DNA of 64,000 nt from Congeria kusceri (GCA_027627225.1 CM051029.1:76607578-76671577), one strand, 5' to 3'. Positions 23,603 to 35,259 are shown, counted from the first letter of the stretch. Numbers and translations are program-made. Notes: a model not told the origin generated them from the sequence alone.

Positions 23603-24377
23603 CTTATAGTCCAGTGTTCATTCTGGGCCGAGTTGCATGTGGGCCCATCAGCCACAGAATCAGTGCGCCATTTAAGGATTTTCTTGGGGGGGGGGGGGGG
23701 GGTGACATACTATAACATATTTTTAATGTTACTTTTATCATGTTTTTTTACAATTGTCAAAAACATAAAATTACTCTTATCATTACAAAATAACCACGAA
23801 CATTTCTCTAACAAACCTTTTTTCAATTTGTGACCGTCAACCTTTGTGGAAGATTTATTAGTGTGTTCTCCAAAACTTCCAGATGAAGTATGGCACTATG
23901 GGTACGGCCAGATCAAAGGATGTTTTCTCGCCCTCATTTTCCACCATGTTCTCATTTTGCCTAGGAATTTTGGTGGAAAAGTGAACAGATTTGTCCCTCG
24001 ATGCTCTCTTTATCTGCTTTTTGCATCTTTTTTTTTCTTATTAAAATCAACTTAACCGGCATGTAAATTTCAGACAGCACTGTTAGAAATTTGTGATGAT
24101 GTAAGCGTGACCTTTATCGGCCAATAAAATCACTAGTTATAAAACAGTGCACGTGCAGTAGTCTAGCAATGGTTAATTTTCACTAACAATCCGGTTATGC
24201 TATGTTTACAATTCGCAGAACGATTTTCGTTGATTTTCATGCGAAAAAAAACCGCCAGCACATGTAATTTTTGATGCGCCCATATGGCCCGCTGACAGTA
24301 TTTTTGTTGCGTCGATTTATTATTTTTTTGCGGGAATCCCGCTAAGGCGCAGCCCAGAATGAACACTGCTTATAGTC
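23603..24377 (-). mobile_element. hAT-like element, copy B, with CTTATAGTC target duplication
   Basis: The element (23612-24368, 757 bp) starts CAGTGTTCATTCTGGGC and ends GCCCAGAATGAACACTG. Perfect CTTATAGTC repeats flank it (23603-23611 and 24369-24377). Counting the edge C to the element gives the 8-bp duplication expected for hAT. It is the inverted partner of copy A. The coding relic on the minus strand starts at an ATG reading MQKADKESIEG and soon meets a stop, so it is more decayed than in copy A. A 17-base G run at 23686-23702 lies inside. Confidence 0.8.
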
Positions 24378-24769
24378 CATTTACATTCACCTGGAAGCCA
24401 CTTGGGGGAAGTTGCGCAATCTTGCGAAAATTTCCCTACATCGTTAAAAGTATTGTATAACACGCACCAAGTTTTTAAAACTGATTTTGGGAAAAAAAAA
24501 TTTGGCGTAATACAGACGTTCTACGGTATAACAGCCCAAGTGTTCAACATGCTAAGTTCTATACCATGTCATCCGCATCTGCATAAAATCGCTCACCGTG
24601 CGATTTCTTACGGAAGGCTTTGGGGATACGGACTACGGACATATGGAAACAGTCCAACTGTTTTCAACTTGTTCTATTTTCTTGCTGATGTGGATTTGTG
24701 CAATGCGGATACGAATATCAGGTATCAAAATCTAGGTGACAGGTCAAATTCAAAAAGAAAATGAAAATG

Positions 24770-25145
24770 AAAAACTAGGTCAAATAACATGAACATATTG
24801 TTTACTGACTAGGAGCTTCATATTTCATCTGCATAATTTTATGTTGAAAGTTTAGTAGATAGACTTCCTTGATCAAATCTTGGTAATATAATATGGATCA
24901 TGCAGGCTGAGAAACAAATACTATAAAAGTCATAAAGGTTGGTCACAGCAGGTTAAAGTTTGGTCAGCTTCATGACCTCGACACAATCTAGGTCAAGTTT
25001 GAATAAAATATTATCAAATGTGCAATGAAAAACTATGTTAACTAGGTCAAATAATATACAAAGCTTGTTTACAAATTAAAAGCTTCATTTTTCATCAGGT
25101 CATGATTCAACATGGTCAGAGTTACTGTGAAATCAATTAAATTTG
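24770..25145 (+). repeat. Diverged tandem-core monomers
   Basis: Repeated phrases 'aactaggtcaaataa', 'aggagcttcat' and 'ggtcaagtttgaat' spaced about 120-200 bases apart match the family at 13.6-15 kb. No ends are visible. Confidence 0.45.
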
Positions 25146-25373
25146 CAGGGTACAAAAAATTTCACGCACTTGCGTTTACGGACATATTCACAGGGTCTTA
25201 AATTCGCGCAAACCTGATTTTGAAAAAAAACACACCAAAACGTCAGATATGTTGTAAAAAAAAATATATGCCAATTTTGGCAGAACGCCAGCAAAGGGTC
25301 CTGATGTGATTGTTAGTTGCGATAAACGTGTACCAGTACCATATTAGGCTGTTAATTGATAACAGTCATAATA

Positions 25374-26531
25374 CCCCCACATATGAAGTTTAGGGGGGGT
25401 ATAGCAGGGATGGAAATTAATGGTTGCCCGTTCGCTCGAGGAGAGTAGGTTTAATTTATATCAGAGGGGTGAACGAAATGATAAATACAGCAAATTATCG
25501 AGTGCAGCTTTGTGAAAAAGCTAGTCGCCCGTCTGGGCAACCAATCAATAAAAGTTAGTTTCCATACCTGTATATAGGAGTAAGCTTGTCGGCCCTTCTG
25601 TCTGTCTGTTGGATTTTGGTTTCCGGATCCTAACTCAAGAAAGGCATGACATATTCAAATAATTTTGGTACACATGTGTAACATCATAGGATACAGGTGA
25701 AGTTATATGTTGGTTATAAACCAATAAATTTTGACAGACTTATGGCCCCTTTTCGACTTAAAATTCTCTAAAACATGGTTTCCGGATGATAACTCAAGAA
25801 AGGCTTGACATATTCAAATAACATTTGGTACACATGTTTAACATCATAGAATACAGGTTAAGTTCGATGTTGGTTTCAAACCACTGAATTTCGACAGAGT
25901 TATGGCCCCTTTTCGACTTAAAATTCTCTAAAAACATAGTTTCCTGATTATTACTCAATAAAGGCTTGACATATTCAAATAATTTTGGGTACACATGCGT
26001 AACATCATAGAATACAAGTCAAGTTCGATGTTTGTTACAAACCACTGAATTTTGACAGAGATATGGCCCCTTTTCGCCTTAAAATTCCCTAAAAACATTA
26101 TTTCCGGGTGATAACTCAAGAATGGCTTGACATATTCAAATAATTCTAGGTATACATGTGTGGCATCATAAAATACAAGTCAAGTTTTACTTCGGTTACA
26201 AACCACTAAATTTTGACACAGTTATGGCCCCTTTTTGATTTAATTTCCAAAGAACATGGACAATAACACATGAAAGGCCTCAAATATTTAAATTATTTTT
26301 GGTACATAGGTGTTACATCATAAAATACAGATCATGTTCAACTTTGGTTACAAACCACTAAATGTTGACAGATTTATGGATCCTATTAAAATTACATTTT
26401 TCCAAATATACTGTTGACCAATCACAAATTAAAGCATTATATATCTGTCCATTTCTTTCGAATGGATGCCATAGTTTTTTGACAAAGCCATATTGTGGAG
26501 GTATATCTGTCACTCATGTGACAATTCTAGT
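25374..26531 (+). mobile_element. Tandem-core element, ATACCCCCAC...GGGGGGTAT type, copy 1
   Basis: It opens with ATACCCCCACATATGAAG and GGGGGGGTATA (a short terminal hairpin) and closes near 26500-26531 with TGTCACTCATGTGACAATTC. The core is about five monomers of about 165 bp with the phrases 'ggataactcaagaaaggcttgacat', 'ggtacacatgtgtaacatcat' and 'gacagagttatggcccc'. A 166-bp hAT-like MITE interrupts the 5' region. The related copy 2 is at 35260-38880. Confidence 0.75.
25405..25570. mobile_element. 166-bp hAT-like MITE inserted in copy 1
   Basis: The ends are CAGGGATGGAAATTAA and, reverse complemented, CAGGTATGGAAACTAA. A second inner inverted pair (GGTTGCCC) follows. Copy 2 (35284-35310) shows the empty-site sequence GGGGGGTATATAGGAG. 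Here that phrase is split, with GGGTATAG on the left and TATATAGG on the right, consistent with an imperfect 8-bp duplication. Confidence 0.7.
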
Positions 26532-28600
26532 TCACTTCTGAAGAATAGGGGCCACATATGTAGGCGAGACAATAGACAATTTATCTCTTGATACTTAAAC
26601 AAGGACTATTACAGTTTAGCTTTTATTCCTTAAAAATATTCACATCGCGACAAGCACATATACTTGTGTATATTTGTAAAAGATTACCCTCTACATTTGA
26701 ACAAACCTGGAAACTCTAGTTGCGCTGCTAAATTACGCAATCGGTACATATTTGCAGTTGTCCTAAATTCACGCGAGGGCAGGAGCGTGAAAAGCGCGAA
26801 AATTAGACCTCCACGAAAAATAGTGATTCCATTGTCTTGTTGAAATCTAAATCAGTTTTAAATTATGGTTCATCACATCATGCTGCTGAACCAGGGCAAC
26901 AATATGCAGCCCTGGTAACTCTTGTAATTACAGTGTAACTAAAAGTACATCCATTCTCAAACTGAAATTCTAAGGAGGCAGTATCAATATTTTCCCCCAG
27001 GGGGGGAGCAGCGGGCAGAACTAGGAGAATTTGACAAATTCCCCACTCAAGAGCCAAGCATATTTGTCTAAATCCCTTCAGTGGGAGATGCTATATATCT
27101 ATCAAATAAACCAGGCGTATATTACAGGGATCTAAAATCCAACCAAAGTCTATTTCCTCGGGACCCAGAATCATTTGGCTTGTTAAATTCCTGCCTGTCG
27201 GGAATCGCTTGCCGTCTAAATTCCCCTATATGCCCGCCACCTCCTCCCCTGGGGGAATACATTGATAGGTGCATTACACAGACTGATATGTTACGATTTC
27301 TACCCTGTGCCACACTGGCCATGCAGTGACCAATAAATGTTGGTTTCTGTATGTCCATTAATAGTTTAGGACAACAATTCATGTTTAGTTCACAGGTGTT
27401 TTATCCTTCAACTCAAATATTTCAGTTGCATTAATATGTAGCATCATCAGTTTATCCCGCAGCTCTGTTCACTGTGGAACAAACTTTCTGTGCTGGACAT
27501 TTCTTAAAAATAATAATTACTTTGAATCAATTACAAGGGCTTCAACGGGTATTTGAAAAAAACCTGTATTCGCAGGCCAAACAAATACCCGCGATTTCTG
27601 GCCAAAGTTTTCGTCAACGGTACCGGGTCAGGTCGCTATTTTACGACTGAAAAAACCGGGAACCAGGCTAGATACTAAGTGGAGTTTAACCTATTACAGT
27701 GCTTCCCCTTCCAAACCTTCAAAAAGGAGTTACAGTAGGAATGATTCTGCATGAAAGTGTAGTGATTTAAAAGGATGAATTTCATAAACAAATGGATACA
27801 TAGATGGAGGATAAACTTAAAAAAGGGAGTATAAAGACTTAAAGTACTGATATGTTAGTATTTGCCTACATTTGCATACAAGTAAGTATTACAAGTACAC
27901 AAATTCCAACAGGAAGTATAATGCGGATTGACGATGTATCACTTATTCACTATCGAAAAATGTGTACTCGAATGGAAAACGTAGGATTATGACAATGGCC
28001 ATGCAGGTATTGCTATATGAAAATGGTATTGTCATACTATTTCATAGAACAATAATCTGTTTATGCAAATCTGAGCAAAAAATATAGATACAAACCAGAC
28101 AAGATAATATGGTAAGTAAATAAAAATATTCAACTTTGCATCAGGCGTAACAAAGTAAAAATTTCACATTTTAATGTGGCTTTTTCACCCCAAAGTAATG
28201 CAAACTTTGTTCTTGTTTAAAAGTTCATTTGTTACAATTCTTTTTATCTTTCTAGCTAGTGAATGATGCTTTAAGAAGGTCCTCTTTGTCATTCATGACT
28301 AATGTTTGCTGATTTGTATCAGGGATGTGGTATATATACTATTTACTTTTTATGTACAGTATTAATATTAAAAACTTAATTCCTAATGCTCTAAGGAAAA
28401 AAACATTATGAATGTAGTTAAACTTTTTCTATGATTAACTTGTTTAATACCCGACCCGAACTTTGACATTTTGACCCAGCTACCCGACTCGAGGACATTT
28501 TCTGACCCGTTGGAGACCTATCAATAACAAAATTCATTAACTTCCATATTGTATACATCGCTGAGTTTCTACATCCGATGTTCATAGCTAGGAACCATCA
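26532..28600. other. No gene seen; G-rich and diverged repeat text
   Basis: Around 27000-27330 there are opposed C-rich and G-rich tracts and frames of 82-86 codons without a domain. 27550-27680 has short CGGG phrases. The rest is AT-rich. Nothing here supports an exon. Confidence 0.4.
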
Positions 28601-28619
28601 TTCTGTCAAGCCTGTTTCA

Positions 28620-28886
28620 CCCTTTTAATCACAGGACAGACACAGGATGGTGGGGCAGTAATGTTGGCCAAACATTTGCCTTGGGTGGTTGGCTTCCAGC
28701 TACTGACATTCCTCTAGTACCACAGACAGCTGGAGCTCTTTTAAGCAGTGTTTGCTGTTCAACATACACTGATACAGTTGTCTTCCTCTCATTTTCAACA
28801 ATTCCCAAGCAGTGAGCATTCTCGGTACAGCACAAGTAATGAACCCCCTGCAGCCAACCTCGACTGGGAAGTTTCAGGGCTGCCAC
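28620..28886 (-). pseudogene. Broken retrotransposon ORF fragment (PVEVGCRGF motif)
   Basis: On the minus strand a frame reads NFPVEVGCRGFITCAVPRML and continues for about 45 further codons to a TAG. A stop also lies just upstream. The PVEVGCRGF phrase is one I associate with the region after the reverse transcriptase in some invertebrate non-LTR retrotransposon proteins. The usual following W-L-W-x-K/R segment is not visible. The competing minus frame (85 codons, 28886-28629) is longer but shows no motif. I see no catalytic motif and no full element around it. Confidence 0.4.
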
Positions 28887-28889
28887 CCG

Positions 28890-30290
28890 CTCTGTTGGTA
28901 ATGATGCAGTATGTCTTCATATTTACACTCTTTATTTCATTTGTTTGCAGACACTTTTCTTCCCATGAACAAACTTAAGAACTTGTAAAATAAATGAATG
29001 AAATAAAATATACATTTAATTTCAAATACCAACATCATTACAATAATGATTATGAATGTTTAAAATAAACGCTCCAGCGTCAAAACCGATAGGCTCACTT
29101 TGGTACAAAACACAAACCCACACGTGTTGCCCGATACTATGCTATTTTGATTGAGATTATTCACATTGGAAGAGGCCCAGATAAGGCACATACACATGTA
29201 TATTGTGCAAAAAACATTGGAAGATTCGCAGAGAAAAATGAAGTTTTGGTGTACATATACACCTAGGAATCAAAATGTGGGTGTATATTTATGCATGATA
29301 TGTCTCATAACGTAACATTTATTGACTGGAAGACAGAAGATGTGAGTTTTGACAGGCCTGTCTACTTGAATGCGCACATGGTTCAGTTGTTAGGCTAGCA
29401 ATCCAAGTCTTAAACTGTTCAGAGCTCTTACTTGTAACATTATTGTATTCAAACGATATTGCTTAACATTATTTGGATTGTTAATATAATACTCAGTTTT
29501 TTTCCACATAGTCTTAAGTTTGTTGGATGTAAAGTAACCACCAATTATCTGATACATTGTACATTTTCCCCCAAACATTCTAACGAGAATTTACATCTGC
29601 TGCCATATTTTCAGAAGTACGCATAAATTTACCGCCAGTACAAAAGCTTGTCTGAAGCACTGTCAGCTAGACGCCGTAGAAATGTCAATTTTGACTCTGT
29701 GACCAGTGAAATTTACAGGGATCAGCAAACATTAACTGCATGATATTTTGTTTTAATACGCATCAACAGTGTTGGCAAAAGCAGAAATACTACATTTTCT
29801 TAAAGCAATACTCAGATTGACTCCGCAATGTCTAGTTGGTGTTTATAAACATAACATATAATAATTCTTCTTCCATGTGCATCTGGTAAGACTCATCACA
29901 TGTGTGCGGCGCCAGTAGTGGTTGTTTTACTAAATGTTGTTGTTTCCAACAATCGATAAATGTAAATATATTGGGTAATGTAATTTAATGTACTTAATTA
30001 TATCAATCAGTCTTCAATTATTTGAAAAATGATTGGTTAATACTTAAGTCTTACTGCTTGGAAAAACAGTTTTACTGCTTGGAAAGTTTTACTGCTTGCT
30101 TGGTGATGTGTTTCAAGTAATTAGACCTCATAATCAAGAACCAATTGATGAAGGGTGGTTTAGTTCCCTCCCCTGAATCCCACGCCAGCTTACAGCTTGC
30201 TTGTACTATGAGAATGCTGAAAATGGGAAGCATGTAAGGGCTGGACAGTATTCCAGAAATATATTAAGTTAAATCTTATGTGGCTTATAT
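28890..30290. other. No gene seen
   Basis: AT-rich sequence with no supported exon, array or element ends. A minus-strand frame at 29390-29578 is low complexity. Confidence 0.4.
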
Positions 30291-30296
30291 TAATAA

Positions 30297-31440
30297 TTGT
30301 TCGCTTTTGACGCTTGGATCTTGATAAGCCAGTGGAGCGATACACGCACTTTTGTGCCTCTTGTTCCTAACATTTGTATGACATTGTGCCATAAGTTTGA
30401 TAATCAGCCAAATCGCCCTTGGCCTTGTGGAATTATGGCCCTTGAATTATCTAAAAATGGCCTTTTTAGTTTTCTTGCATATGGCATTGTGCTAAGGGTT
30501 AACTAAATATCATTGGTATTGTTTGCTGTTGTTTACATAACCGTGAGGGATTGACTAATTATGCCCCCCCCCATCGAAGATGGCAGGGTATATTGGTTTG
30601 CTAATGTCAGTCGGTCGGTCAGCCAGATCGCCAAATCGAAGATGGCGGGGTATATTGGTTTGCTAATGTCGGTCGGTCGGTCAGCCAGATCGCCAAATCG
30701 AAGATGGCGGTGTATATTGGTTTGCTGATGTCGGTCGGTCGGTCAGCCAGATCGCCAAATTGCCCTTGGCATTGTGGAGTAATGGCCCTTGAATTATCTA
30801 AAATTGGCCTTTTTTAGCTGTTTCCGACAAAAATCAAACAGTTTTCATCAAATCCTCACCAAACTTCATGAAAAGGTTTGCAGTAATAATATCTAGATCA
30901 AGTTTCATAATGAGTTAAATCGCCCCATGAATTGTGGAGTTATGGCCCTTGAATTCTATAAAATTAGTTTTTTGCAGTTTCCTGTCTCTGAGTCCAACAG
31001 TTTTCATCCAATCTTTACCAAACTTCATGACAATGTTTGTAATAATAATATCTAGGTCAAGTTTGATAATCAGCCAAAAGCGCCCCAGGAATTGTGGAGT
31101 TATTGCACTTGAATTATCTTGACTTTTTATCGGTTTTCACTCTAAGTCCACCACTTTGATCAGATCTTCACCAAACTTCATGAAAATGTTTGTTTCTAAT
31201 AACATCTCGGCCATGTTTGATACCCAGTCAAATCAGTCAGGAACTGTGCAGTTATTGCCCTTGAATTATCTAAAATTTGTCTTTTCAGCAGTTTCTGCTC
31301 TCTATGTCCAACACTGTTCATCCATTAGTCAAATGGTCCAAGGAATTGTGGAGTTATGACCCATTATTATCTAAAATTAGCCTTTTTAGCTATTTTAACC
31401 TAGAGGGGGGCATAACTGTTGTGCAAACAGCTCTTGTTTA
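30297..31440 (+). mobile_element. Tandem-core element (GGAATTRTGGCCCTTGAATTATCT monomers)
   Basis: Five or so monomers share 'ttgtggagttatggcccttgaa', 'ttatctaaaattggcctttttagc' and 'ccaaacttcatgaaaatgtttg'. Spacing is about 150-170 bases. The unit ends at 31400-31438 with GGGGGCATAACTGTTGTGC and AACAGCTCTTGTT, a terminal hairpin. A 62-bp triplication (30575-30760) interrupts the monomers. It is non-coding; the 60-70 codon frames come from the monomers. Confidence 0.7.
30575..30760 (+). repeat. 62-bp tandem repeat, three copies
   Basis: Units start CGAAGATGGCRGGGTATATT at 30575, 30637 and 30699 and end CAGCCAGATCGCCAAAT. Each contains GGTCGGTCGGTC. Copies differ at only a few bases, so the amplification is recent relative to the host element. 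Confidence 0.85.
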
Positions 31441-31499
31441 TATGTACTTTAATGTAAGTTAACTTTTTTTGTGTGACCTGGCCCCAGGTCAGTCTGCTG

Positions 31500-31642
31500 C
31501 TGTGACAGATTACATACACAGTCTCCGTGTGATGGTCCTCCACCAGTGACTGGCAGCGATGACTGAGATCTGGGTCCGTGCAGCAGTGGTCACTCAGAGT
31601 TAATAATGGACACTGTCAAGTGTCCAGGTAATGTTTTAATCA
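31500..31642 (+). pseudogene. Exon-like segment, possible decayed talin exon
   Basis: A strong acceptor (T-rich tract then GGCCCCAG) precedes GTCAGTCTGCTGCTGTGACA, and a donor CCAG|GTAATG follows. One frame reads QSAAVTDYIHSLRV and then stops. That short stretch is weakly like the talin rod segment that precedes the exon found at 32912, which is the order expected. All three frames contain stops, so if it is talin it is a dead copy. The likeness is too short to be sure. Confidence 0.25.
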
Positions 31643-31919
31643 TCTATATGGTTTATATGTTTTCAGGTGTATATTCAGTTTGTGTGCTTATTATTTTGCC
31701 TTAAATACCTGTCCTGGTGATTATCCAGTTTTCATACTTGTAAATTTCGTTGCTTGGATCATTGTAATAAGAAAAATAAAATACTTTTATCAAAACAATC
31801 CACACAGGAGGACTATTTTATATATTACTTACACTTCAATTATTTAATAGAACAGTAAATTTTACATAATTTTACATAATGTGTTTTCTAACAAAAACAA
31901 CATCCACATGAATGCCATA

Positions 31920-32530
31920 ATCTGTTGTATATACACAGCTGATGCACGGAGGACAGATTGGTCAGCGAGGGACTCGAGGTCCGTAAGTAGCAGCAATGGA
32001 ACTCGAGCCAGACACTGGACCTGTATTGACAGACCTCCCTCCTGCCTAGGTGGAAGTGACAGTGGTTGGGATAGTTGTCATGCCGAGGGTGCAAGCGGAA
32101 AATCTTGCAGAGGTAATAATTATTAATATCGACAATCACTGCCTGAATGGCATGCCATCCAATTGTAGTAAGATTGCAATCACCTGAGCTTGAAGTGCCT
32201 AAGTGTGGGCTATTGTGGTCAGTCATCGTCCGTTGTCAGTTGTTTGTTGTCAACATTTTGTATTTTGTGTTTAACACATTCTCTGAAGCCACTGGATGGA
32301 AGTTAAAAAACAACTTGGCATATGTGTTCAGTCCTCACAGAATCAAACTTGTAGGAATCCACATTTGATACTGTGTGTTGTCACTTTTGGTCAGACAGTG
32401 TATTTTAAGACAATTATTCATTGTAGTGGCATTAGTTGCTTGATGTAATGAAGGCCAGTACCAAGCCAGATTGTGCATTCTATTGGCAAGATCTAGTCTA
32501 ATAATTTGTGAGTTGTGCCCTGAAATTAAA
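31920..32530 (+). repeat. Exon-like repeat unit, copy 1
   Basis: The unit begins after TATATACACAG, continues through TTGGTCAGCGAGGGACT and CTGCCTAGGTGGAAGTGAC to a donor-like GAG|GTAATA. It then joins a GCTCACCTGAGC-type element end and a tail with 'gccactggatggaagtt'. Copies 2 (33770-34430) and 3 (61650-62470) share this order. Splice-like borders recur, but indels shift every frame between copies, so I do not call a coding exon. Confidence 0.65.
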
Positions 32531-32534
32531 TTGT

Positions 32535-32537
<3 letters not shown>

Positions 32538-32626
<89 letters not shown>

Positions 32627-32630
32627 CACA
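32538..32630 (+). repeat. (AT)n microsatellite with AC tail
   Basis: About 81 bases of uninterrupted alternating A and T (32538-32618) are followed by CACACACGCACA. Its length makes it a likely polymorphic and structure-forming site. Tyr-Ile frames here are artefacts. Confidence 0.95.
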
Positions 32631-32911
32631 TGTTCATGACATATTCAAGTGTTTGGCATTAGAAGTACACAATCTATATAAGTTTCATGAAGATATGTAC
32701 TTCTAAATTCCATGAAGTGGATGAAAAACCTAGGCCTCAAGTTACCACCATGTTTTACAAAGTGAGATAGAAAATTAGATTTACAAAGTGAGATAGAAAA
32801 TTTGTGTAAACATGTGCATTCGGAGTTGTTTCCCTTAGACTGATTTAGAACTTTTTCCATTGACTATTCATTGCATATCCAAGGTAGTCTAATAACCTGT
32901 TTGTCATTAAG

Positions 32912-33019
32912 AAGACCCAGGAAGAGGCTGTGGGCACGATCCTCACAGTAACAGACCGACTGTTCAGCAGCATCGTTGACGCCCATCAGATGGTGAAACA
33001 GGCCTGGCAATTCACACAG
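32912..33019 (+). CDS. Talin rod exon (single, possibly decaying)
   Basis: A 108-base, phase-0 exon lies between acceptor-like GTCATTAAG and donor CACACAG|GTATAG. It encodes 36 residues including EEAVGTILTVTDRLFSSI and VDAHQMVKQAWQFTQ. Talin, the cytoskeletal adaptor linking integrin tails to actin, has a closely similar segment near the R3/R4 boundary of its helical rod, with the shared pattern A-x-x-T-I-L-x-V-T-(D/E)-x-(L/I)-F-S-S-x-x-D-A-x-x-M-V-(K/R)-Q-A. Differences at usually conserved sites (IV for MG, W for R, F for L) and the absence of the expected next exon downstream suggest a partial duplicate or pseudogene rather than the working gene. A diverged talin paralogue with long introns remains possible. 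There is no stop or frameshift within the exon. Confidence 0.75.
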
Positions 33020-33220
33020 GTATAGTTTAATGTTATATAACTCATTGTATGGCTAGCTTTACTGTCAGCATGGTAATCGAAGCAATCTTGAAATACAGAG
33101 TGGCACCAAATGTTGACTATAAGTTGATACGTTTGCCATAGAAACCATTGGATTGTCATGGAATTATTGTGGACTGCATATAATGAAATCACAATAAGAA
33201 CAATTATTCTACATGTGAGT

Positions 33221-33506
33221 TCTGTAACATTGTGTAATTCACTGGTTCTGTAACATTGTGTAATTCACTGGTTCTGTAACATTGTGTAATTCACTGGTTC
33301 TGTAACATTGTGTAATTCACTGGTTCTGTAACATTGTGTAATTCACTGGTTCTGTAACATTGTGTAATTCACTGGTTCTGTAACATTGTGTAATTCACTG
33401 GTTCTGTAACATTGTGTAATTCACTGGTTCTGTAACATTGTGTAATTCACTGGTTCTGTAACATTGTGTAATTCACTGGTTCTGTAACATTGTGTAATTC
33501 ACTGGT
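33221..33506 (+). repeat. 26-bp minisatellite, 11 near-identical copies
   Basis: The unit TCTGTAACATTGTGTAATTC plus ACTGGT repeats exactly 11 times (286 bases) with no variant that I can see. Such uniformity points to very recent expansion, or to conversion between units. It lies about 200 bases past the talin exon, in what would be its downstream intron. Confidence 0.95.
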
Positions 33507-33769
33507 ACATGATTTTAAAGTAGTGTGGTGAATGGTTGATTAATAATTAATTACACAAGTATTTAATTGAAGGATAGGTATGTTAGATCATACTGGTATA
33601 TGTGTTATCTTCCTGAGCAAAACTCATTTATTTCAGAGGAGAACACTTCTCTCTTTTACTACAAGTGGCCTGTCGATTACTCACAGAATGACAAAAAAAC
33701 CTTGATGAATTTCTTGCTAATTCTTATACTTACCAACATACCATCCACATGAGCCTATAATTTTTGTGT

Positions 33770-34430
33770 TGTGTATACACAGTTGAAGTATGGAGGACAG
33801 ATTGGTCAGCCAGGGACTCAAGTTCTGTAAGCAGCAGCAATGGAACTCAGCCAGACACTAGACCTGTACCGACCTCCCTCCTGCCTAGGTGGAAGTGACT
33901 GTAGTTGGGATAGTTGTAAAGTCAAGGATTGCAAACACAAGTTCTTGCCAAGGTAAGATGACAATGATATCAACAACAGTAGCTGCCTCAGTGGCATGCT
34001 GTCCAAATATAGAATGAATGCACTGAACAGATACTGAGCTCAGTTGAGCTTCAAATGCTCTGGTGTGAGCTATTGTGGTCAGTCATTCTCTGTTGTCAGT
34101 TGTTTTTTGTCTGCCGTTGTTAATAACTTTTTTTATTTTGCTTTTAACAACTTTTGTAAGACAACTGGATAGAAGTTGAAAAAACTGGACAGATATATTC
34201 AGTCCTCACACTTGGATAGGAATTCACATTTGATACTGTGTGTTGTCACTTTTGTCAGTCAATCTATTTTAAGACAATTATTCATCGTAACAACAAAAGT
34301 AAATTGGTCTGATGATGGCCAGTACCAAGCCAAATTGTTTTTGGTATATAAATCTTACTGTTGGGTGTTACAAATACGAGATATGTTTTGAACTAAAGCT
34401 GAACTCTTGTGGACAGGGAATATTATTGCT
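33770..34430 (+). repeat. Exon-like repeat unit, copy 2
   Basis: It starts after GTGTATACACAG and runs through GACAGATTGGTCAGCCAGG and CTGCCTAGGTGGAAGTGAC to CCAAG|GTAAGATG. The GTGAGCTATTGTGGTCAGTC element end and the 'actggatagaagtt' tail follow. It is intact around the point where copy 3 carries a MITE ('gatggccagtaccaagcc', 34313-34332), so it gives an empty-site reference. Confidence 0.65.
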
Positions 34431-35259
34431 CCAACATGATATCCAGTCCTTTAAGATGTATACAGTATTGTTGGGTTATTAAGTGACACGTAGCCTACCA
34501 CAGAGTGACAGTTTAAGACAAAAATAAATATTAAAGGTCCAGTGTACTACATGTATTAAACTAATAAACATAAGTTACATGCTCGCAGTGTTATCAAAGG
34601 GCTTACTTTTTAGACCTTAAAAAATAACACAGATAAATAAAATAGCGGACTGGACTGTAATGAAAATAGGTAGTTTTATCAATTTAAAAGTTTAAAAGTG
34701 AATTACCACTTCTATTTAAGAATGATATGATGAATATATGCAAAAACTGCATAAAAAACTACAAATAAAGCCATCCTTAAAAAATTATTTGTTCGCAGTA
34801 ACGCGACCGACTGACTAAATTGGGCCAGACTCACAAGTTTTTATAGGCTTCCGTGAAGCAAATTTGTTCTTTTCTGTTTGAAAATGTTTGTTATATATTC
34901 ATAATAGTTTGTTGGTAATTATTTCATAACTTCTTTTTTATCAACTAAACACTGCATTCTAAATAACTTACAATGATATTTCCAATTTGAATAAACAATA
35001 AAATCTGTTTAAAAACGAGATTCGTTAATAATTACACCTATTAGAGTGACAGCATGATGTCATCAATTAGCCAGGCTTCCAAATCTGCAAGTCGTTTGCA
35101 ACACCCATAGCAACGCTGTCGGTTTTACTTCAAATGGCTCTGTTGTGACTGCCAAACTTAGGATATCGTCTAACGGTTTGTAGATGAAAAGCTCGTAACA
35201 GGCTTAGCATGTGACTGGTGTCAAAAAGCATCGATCGATACTACTGTACCTGATCAATG

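Larger units (their letters stand above)
32655..34680 (+). repeat. Duplicated block X (partner at 53866-56090)
   Basis: The left end (32660-32850, 'agatatgtacttctaaattcc', 'tgaagtggatgaaaa', 'ttgtttcccttagactgattt') matches 53868-54020. The right end (34345-34680, 'tggtatataaatcttactgttggg', 'agtgacacgtagcctacc', 'ttaaaggtccagt') matches 55455-56080. The central 1.4-1.5 kb does not match by eye. Block X alone holds the talin exon and the 26-bp array. Confidence 0.65.

Noticed and set aside
31950..32110. Exon-like unit read as a coding exon
   Set aside because: Three copies keep the borders but indels change the frame in each, so coding is not conserved.
32335..32662. Tyr-Ile repeat proteins
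   Set aside because: Translation of the (AT)n tract.
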